Below are positions 59,999-64,000 of a stretch of 64,000 bases of DNA, piece by piece. The stretch's first letter is position 1. Each line of letters starts with the position of its first letter. Source of the DNA: an uncultured Desulfobacter sp. (GTDB lineage Bacteria; Desulfobacterota; Desulfobacteria; Desulfobacterales; Desulfobacteraceae); the NCBI RefSeq assembly GCF_963666145.1, contig NZ_OY762614.1, positions 1,722,001 to 1,786,000 on the forward strand, written 5' to 3'. The notes beneath the pieces were generated by a model. The model saw nothing but the letters and a program-made list of their open reading frames with translations. It ran no database searches and was not told where the DNA came from. Both the position numbers and the translations under genes were made by a program.

Positions 59999-62131
59999 TT
60001 AACCCCGTCTTAATTCAATCCAGTTCACGGATAAGGGAGACAATTTAAGTGCCTGGCCCTTACCCGGCGGTTCCTGAACGGATGGATTGTGCCCCTTAAA
60101 TACCATCACTTTGTTTACCGCCATTTGTTTTTGGGAACCATGGGGCATTACGATGGACGCGTTCATCTTTTTTGAACTTTTATTCACAAGGATCATCACC
60201 ACCCCCTGGTCCGTTCTGAGGGAAACGGCTTCAAGGCCCGTATGATCCGTCCGGGTTTTAACTAAACGTCCGCTTAGTAACGCACGGGAAAACATTTTTT
60301 GTACCACCGCCTGCCCCTTGGGCTTTCTGTCGGCCGTAAAAAGGCCTTTTTTCCGGATTCCCTTATCGATAATATTAAAATAATTAATGGCCTCTATTTT
60401 ACCTGTGTTAATGACCCGGGCCAGCACAGAGGCCCACCACACAGCGCCCTGCCAGTCACAAAACAATCGATTTGAGACAAGCCCCCCTTCCCGATTGGTG
60501 GCACCAATGATCATCGGCTCAAGAATCCCGTCCGAGTCATATTTTTTGATAAGCGTATCCACCGTCTCTATCAATGCGTCGTAAAGGAAAGTGTCTTCCA
60601 GGTCACTTGCGCCGTAAACATTAAACACGATGGTATCCACAAGGGAATCGGACTGTTTTAAGGTTTCTTCGATCCAACGTGTGTCTAAAAATTCATGATC
60701 CGTCTGCTTGTTAAGGCTTAAACCGGCGGCAATGGCAGGCGCCCCGATCCGACAATTGCGCGTATTGGGATTCTTTTTAATTCCTGAACCGGCAGCCTTC
60801 AACAATCCAAGGTACTGCTCCATTTTCAAAATTTTATTGGGTTCATTTAAAAACTGAATCACGAAGTTTTCAGGATTCAGTTTTCTTTCAGTGATCAGGC
60901 TGTCGGCTGAGACTGCGGCCCACTCTGCCCACTCCAGCGCCTGGGTTCTTGGAGGAAGATTTGCCAGCCAGCCCGCAAAGCGGTCCATGACCACCAGTGA
61001 AAATTTACCCGGTCTATCATAGAGGTCCTTCTGGTCATTAAAATGGAATGAAGAGAGATAGGCCGTATTGGGGTCGGCGTTGTCATTGCCGGGTTCTTCA
61101 GCACCATGACTTAAAAACACCTTTTCTGCCTGGATGCCGTATTCCGCCATTTTTGCTTCCCGGGGGCCGTTTTCCGGCCCAAAGGGACCGACAACTCCCA
61201 ATATCGGTGGGGTTAGTTGCTGATCCGACACCGTAACAGTAACCGGGATAAAATCCGAATCCGCAAAAGACGCCCATGACGGACGCGGTTCATTTTCAAA
61301 TCCGTTGGCGGTCATGGTGAAATACGATGGAATGCCTTCAACCCAGAAGCCAACATTATCAGCCATAAAATTACCCGTCGTTCCGATCTCAACTTTCCAG
61401 ATACCTGCTTGCGGGGAACTGACATGAATGTGTTCTGTGGGTATGAGATCGGATGGCGGATTAAAATTTCCGCTGCCGGCAGAGCTGCGGATTTCGGATA
61501 TATCAACGCCTTGGGATTTCAGTTTTTGCAGCAGTATTTTGGGGCTGACTTCCGGCAATTTTTTATCTGCAACCATCTGGCCCTTGGGGTCAAACAGCGT
61601 TACGCGGGCAGCCTGGCCTTTGTATGACTTGTGATTGATGGCAAAAAAGTCAAACCCTGCGGTGTGGGCAGGTACGCGAAAAAAAAAGGGGGGATCACTG
61701 AAATCTCTTTTAACACCGGCCATCTCAACCGATGGTTCAAACAACAGGTACCCGTCACTAAGAGAGACGCGCCAAAGATAGCTGGGTTTTAAAATCAGGA
61801 CATAATGCCCCGGTCCTTCGGAAACAGGCAGTTTAACCGTGCCGGATGCATTGTGGCCTAAAAACACTTTTTTAATCAGCCGCCCGTCCGGCCCCAAAAA
61901 AAGAAGCGGCTCGTCCCAGCCATATTCCGGCTGGTAAGAGACGGTCAGGACTTCATTTTTGCCCTGGGCATAAATATGAATCCGGCCTTGTCTTAATGCC
62001 GACATTTCCTGGGGCGCTGACCAGGACGGTTGCGGCAACATCACAATAAAAAAGAAAACAACAAGAGGCAGCAAATTAAGATTGAACCGTCTGGATGCCT
62101 GTTCGATTTTTTTGGACGTAGGATGTACCAT
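59999..62131 (-). CDS. Secreted glycosidase-like protein of the exopolysaccharide cluster
   Basis: AGGAGGGG precedes the ATG. Residues 1-40 are a signal peptide ending at PSWSAP. The first 280 residues are beta-sandwich-like repeats. The second half looks like a clan A TIM barrel: FLNEPN (about 433-438) is the acid/base Asn-Glu pair, and IIGATNREGG (about 547) could hold the nucleophile Glu. A beta domain closes the protein (WIELRRG). The layout recalls PslG/GH39-type enzymes that cut the polymer made by their own cluster; this is inference from motifs only. Confidence 0.65.
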   Translation of the reverse strand: MVHPTSKKIEQASRRFNLNLLPLVVFFFIVMLPQPSWSAPQEMSALRQGRIHIYAQGKNEVLTVSYQPEYGWDEPLLFLGPDGRLIKKVFLGHNASGTVKLPVSEGPGHYVLILKPSYLWRVSLSDGYLLFEPSVEMAGVKRDFSDPPFFFRVPAHTAGFDFFAINHKSYKGQAARVTLFDPKGQMVADKKLPEVSPKILLQKLKSQGVDISEIRSSAGSGNFNPPSDLIPTEHIHVSSPQAGIWKVEIGTTGNFMADNVGFWVEGIPSYFTMTANGFENEPRPSWASFADSDFIPVTVTVSDQQLTPPILGVVGPFGPENGPREAKMAEYGIQAEKVFLSHGAEEPGNDNADPNTAYLSSFHFNDQKDLYDRPGKFSLVVMDRFAGWLANLPPRTQALEWAEWAAVSADSLITERKLNPENFVIQFLNEPNKILKMEQYLGLLKAAGSGIKKNPNTRNCRIGAPAIAAGLSLNKQTDHEFLDTRWIEETLKQSDSLVDTIVFNVYGASDLEDTFLYDALIETVDTLIKKYDSDGILEPMIIGATNREGGLVSNRLFCDWQGAVWWASVLARVINTGKIEAINYFNIIDKGIRKKGLFTADRKPKGQAVVQKMFSRALLSGRLVKTRTDHTGLEAVSLRTDQGVVMILVNKSSKKMNASIVMPHGSQKQMAVNKVMVFKGHNPSVQEPPGKGQALKLSPLSVNWIELRRG

Positions 62132-62196
62132 TTTGCCCCTCCTGTCAGATAAGCTGATCTAATTTAAATTTGGATCTTCACACCAAGGTTGCGTAA

Positions 62197-63129
62197 TTAA
62201 TACAGGTACCCCGCCCTTTGGGCCGTATTTTTTACAGCCTGCTGAATCGCAATCTGTTCATCGACGCTAAGCCCTTGTTTGTATTTTGTATTCATATTCC
62301 GAACATTGCCGATACGGTCAATATAGTGTTTGACGGTACGGCTGTACCCCAAACCGCATTGAGTTAATAAAGTTGTGATTGTATCAAACGGCGATGCCAC
62401 AAAATTTTCATATTTTATCTCGATGAATTGTTCGGGCAAAAGTTTTTGACCCTCCAGCCATGTCCGTTCGACAACCCGCCTCCACTGAACAGCTGCCAGA
62501 ACACAAGGCGATTTACCAGCGGTCTTCCACACCTGAATATCTTCGGGTAACAATCCGGTCCAGAACGGTCGTTCCCATCCGCCATTCTCTTTCCAATAGG
62601 AGACCTTCATCAAAGAGGCCACCACAGCCCTTGGGTCACGCATCACATGGACAAAGACGGCATCGGGAAAAATCGTCGTTAAAAAATTGATCCGGGGAGG
62701 ACCTGTCAGTTTAACGATCAGCCTTGTCCTGCCCTGGCACTTGAGCAGGGTGTGGATGTAATTGCGGACCCCTTCACAGGTACGCACAGACGGGGTGCCA
62801 CCGCCCAGAAAATCCCATGTAAAATCATGGCCACATAATTGTGTCCACAGGGTATAATCCCCTTCATCGCAATAGGGTAAATATTTTCTCAACCGGGACG
62901 ACACCCTTTTATCCTGGCGTTTTTTGCCCCTCAGATACCAGCCGAAATGGGGGATCTGTGTGATACGGTTTAAAAAAGACAATTTGGGAAACTGCGGGAA
63001 TCGGTGGTTATAATTAGACATCCAGCCCAGATCGTTATGGAGGGACATGATTTCCGATATGATCGATGTTCCGCTTCTGTCCATGCCAATAACAAAAATC
63101 GGCCTGTCTATTGAACTTTTCTTTAACAC
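62197..63129 (-). CDS. Sulfotransferase
   Basis: 310 aa starting with GTG (GGGAG upstream). The 5'-phosphosulfate loop is IFVIGMDRSGTSIISEIM (about 11-28) and the 3'-phosphate loop VHVMRDPRAVVASLMKVSYW (about 180-199). Length and spacing match the Sulfotransfer_3 type. It is distinct from the sulfotransferase at 54.6 kb, so the cluster can place sulfate by two enzymes. It is downstream of the family 4 glycosyltransferase by 21 bp. Confidence 0.85.
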   Translation of the reverse strand: MLKKSSIDRPIFVIGMDRSGTSIISEIMSLHNDLGWMSNYNHRFPQFPKLSFLNRITQIPHFGWYLRGKKRQDKRVSSRLRKYLPYCDEGDYTLWTQLCGHDFTWDFLGGGTPSVRTCEGVRNYIHTLLKCQGRTRLIVKLTGPPRINFLTTIFPDAVFVHVMRDPRAVVASLMKVSYWKENGGWERPFWTGLLPEDIQVWKTAGKSPCVLAAVQWRRVVERTWLEGQKLLPEQFIEIKYENFVASPFDTITTLLTQCGLGYSRTVKHYIDRIGNVRNMNTKYKQGLSVDEQIAIQQAVKNTAQRAGYLY

Positions 63130-63150
63130 CTTAATCTCCCGGGGTCTTTA

Positions 63151-64000
63151 TCAAACCGTTCCATTCCTCTGTATCAATTGCAGGTATAAATCCTCATAAT
63201 TTCTGACAGTCTGTTTAATATCATAGGCATTCAGGACGTCGGCCTGCGAACGCTGCCCCATCCCGAGCGCCTGATGCGGATTGTCCAACGCGGTTTCAAT
63301 GGCATCCGCCAACGCTTCCGGGTTGGCCGGCGGCACAACCCATCCCTTATCCGGCATCAAAAGCGCGGGTATCCCGCCCACAGCGCTGGCAATAACGGGC
63401 AGTCCGGATGCCATGGCCTCCAACAGGCTGAGCGGCAGGCCTTCATGGTGGGAGGGGATCACGAAAAGATCTCCTTTTTTCATCAGTGGTGAGATATCGC
63501 GGACGTACCCTAAAAATTCAATCCTCTCCCCAAGACCCAAGCTTTGTCTAAGATCTAAAAGCGCTGCCCTTTCAGGCCCGTCTCCGGCAATCATGCATCT
63601 GAAATTTCTTTTTTTTTCGGCCAGCAGGTGCAAGGCCTTAATGAGGATATCAAAGCCTTTTTCCTTGGATAACCGACCGGCGGCCAAAATCGTAATCGGA
63701 TCATGCATACCCTCCCGCTTTGCCCGGAACCGATCAACGTCAATGCCGTTGCGAATTAAACGCAGCCGCTTCGGTTTCCATTTCAACGCACCAGTTAGAT
63801 GCTGAATCACGCTATCCGAGACAGCCGTATTACAGCTGCTGAGCGGATATAACACTGTTTCAAAAATGACCCGCCGGATTGTTTTGGTCTTAAATGTCAT
63901 GCCATGATGGGTTCTGATCACCTTTAAACGGCGATTGCCGATGGCTGCCAGCCGCCCGTAAAACCCGGCGACAAAAAGATGGGTATGAAGGATATCTATC
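63151..64000 (-). CDS. Glycosyltransferase family 4 (5' end beyond the window)
   Basis: The frame is open to the last base of the window (IDILHTHLFVAGFYGRLAA), so the N-terminus is missing and the ATG at 63921 is internal. The C-terminal Rossmann domain is typical of GT4: IRNGIDVDRFR, ILAAGRLSKEKGFDILIKAL, RCMIAGDGPERAAL, IEFLGYVRDI, and the E-x7-E motif in PSHHEGLPLSLLEAMASGLPVIASAVGGIP. It transfers a sugar from a nucleotide donor with retention of configuration to the growing exopolysaccharide unit. It is the first gene of the cluster seen here. Confidence 0.92.
   Translation of the reverse strand, partial: IDILHTHLFVAGFYGRLAAIGNRRLKVIRTHHGMTFKTKTIRRVIFETVLYPLSSCNTAVSDSVIQHLTGALKWKPKRLRLIRNGIDVDRFRAKREGMHDPITILAAGRLSKEKGFDILIKALHLLAEKKRNFRCMIAGDGPERAALLDLRQSLGLGERIEFLGYVRDISPLMKKGDLFVIPSHHEGLPLSLLEAMASGLPVIASAVGGIPALLMPDKGWVVPPANPEALADAIETALDNPHQALGMGQRSQADVLNAYDIKQTVRNYEDLYLQLIQRNGTV

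Overview
The window looks like chromosome of a strictly anaerobic sulfate-reducing bacterium of the Desulfobacteraceae or close relatives (Desulfobacterota). The main reason is a complete reductive-type dissimilatory sulfite reductase locus, dsrA-dsrB-dsrD followed by a CbiA/DsrN-type amidase, on the minus strand at about 29-33.4 kb. Neelaredoxin-type superoxide reductase, multihaem cytochromes and many two-component and c-di-GMP proteins fit the same group. I see no rRNA, tRNA, CRISPR array, prophage or insertion sequence.

Layout. 0-4 kb: an RND/MMPL exporter with a C-terminal methyltransferase-like domain (cut by the window start), coupled to a radical SAM/SPASM protein. 4.3-8 kb: an HDOD / REC-HD-GYP / REC-histidine kinase signalling operon. 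8.1-10.8 kb: an exported coiled-coil protein that appears broken by a frameshift. 11.2-16.5 kb: a Cache-HAMP-degenerate GGDEF-EAL protein, a FemAB-like acyltransferase, a deacetylase-like protein and a PP2C phosphatase whose promoter predicts a leaderless mRNA. 16.5-23.9 kb: a NodB deacetylase, a YeiH-type exporter with a small membrane partner and, divergently, a haem-binding sensor kinase plus an NtrC-type sigma-54 activator; a sigma-54-like promoter lies in front of the exporter. 24-28.4 kb: OsmC, a frameshifted beta-propeller lipoprotein, an exported superoxide reductase and a tetrahaem lipoprotein fusing a MauG/cytochrome-c-peroxidase-like part to a TsdA-like dihaem part. 28.8-34.3 kb: the dsr locus and a TPR protein. 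34.4-42.1 kb: DapA-like protein, a cysteine-cluster protein, GalU, a lytic transglycosylase, a hypothetical protein and a large EndoQ-UvrD helicase fusion. 42.5-48.5 kb: small lipoprotein, a thioredoxin-fold/HEAT protein with a split permease carrying a NifX-like domain, a GGDEF protein, PhhB and GalT. 48.5-54.6 kb: MoxR-DUF58-transglutaminase operon and a secreted glycosidase-like protein. 54.6-64 kb, minus strand: an exopolysaccharide locus with two glycosyltransferases, two sulfotransferases, a flippase, a BY-kinase-like ATPase, a GNAT protein and a secreted glycosidase-like protein; the last glycosyltransferase runs off the window end.

How the parts connect. Dsr supplies the terminal step of sulfate respiration. 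GalU and GalT can supply UDP-sugars to the surface-polysaccharide genes, and the two sulfotransferases suggest a sulfated exopolymer. The 24-28 kb genes read as cell-envelope oxidative defence or redox chemistry. Three c-di-GMP proteins (HD-GYP, EAL, GGDEF) sit near envelope and polysaccharide genes. Two genes carry apparent frameshifts, which may be real or may be sequencing errors. All functional statements come from reading motifs in the sequence; no database search was run.
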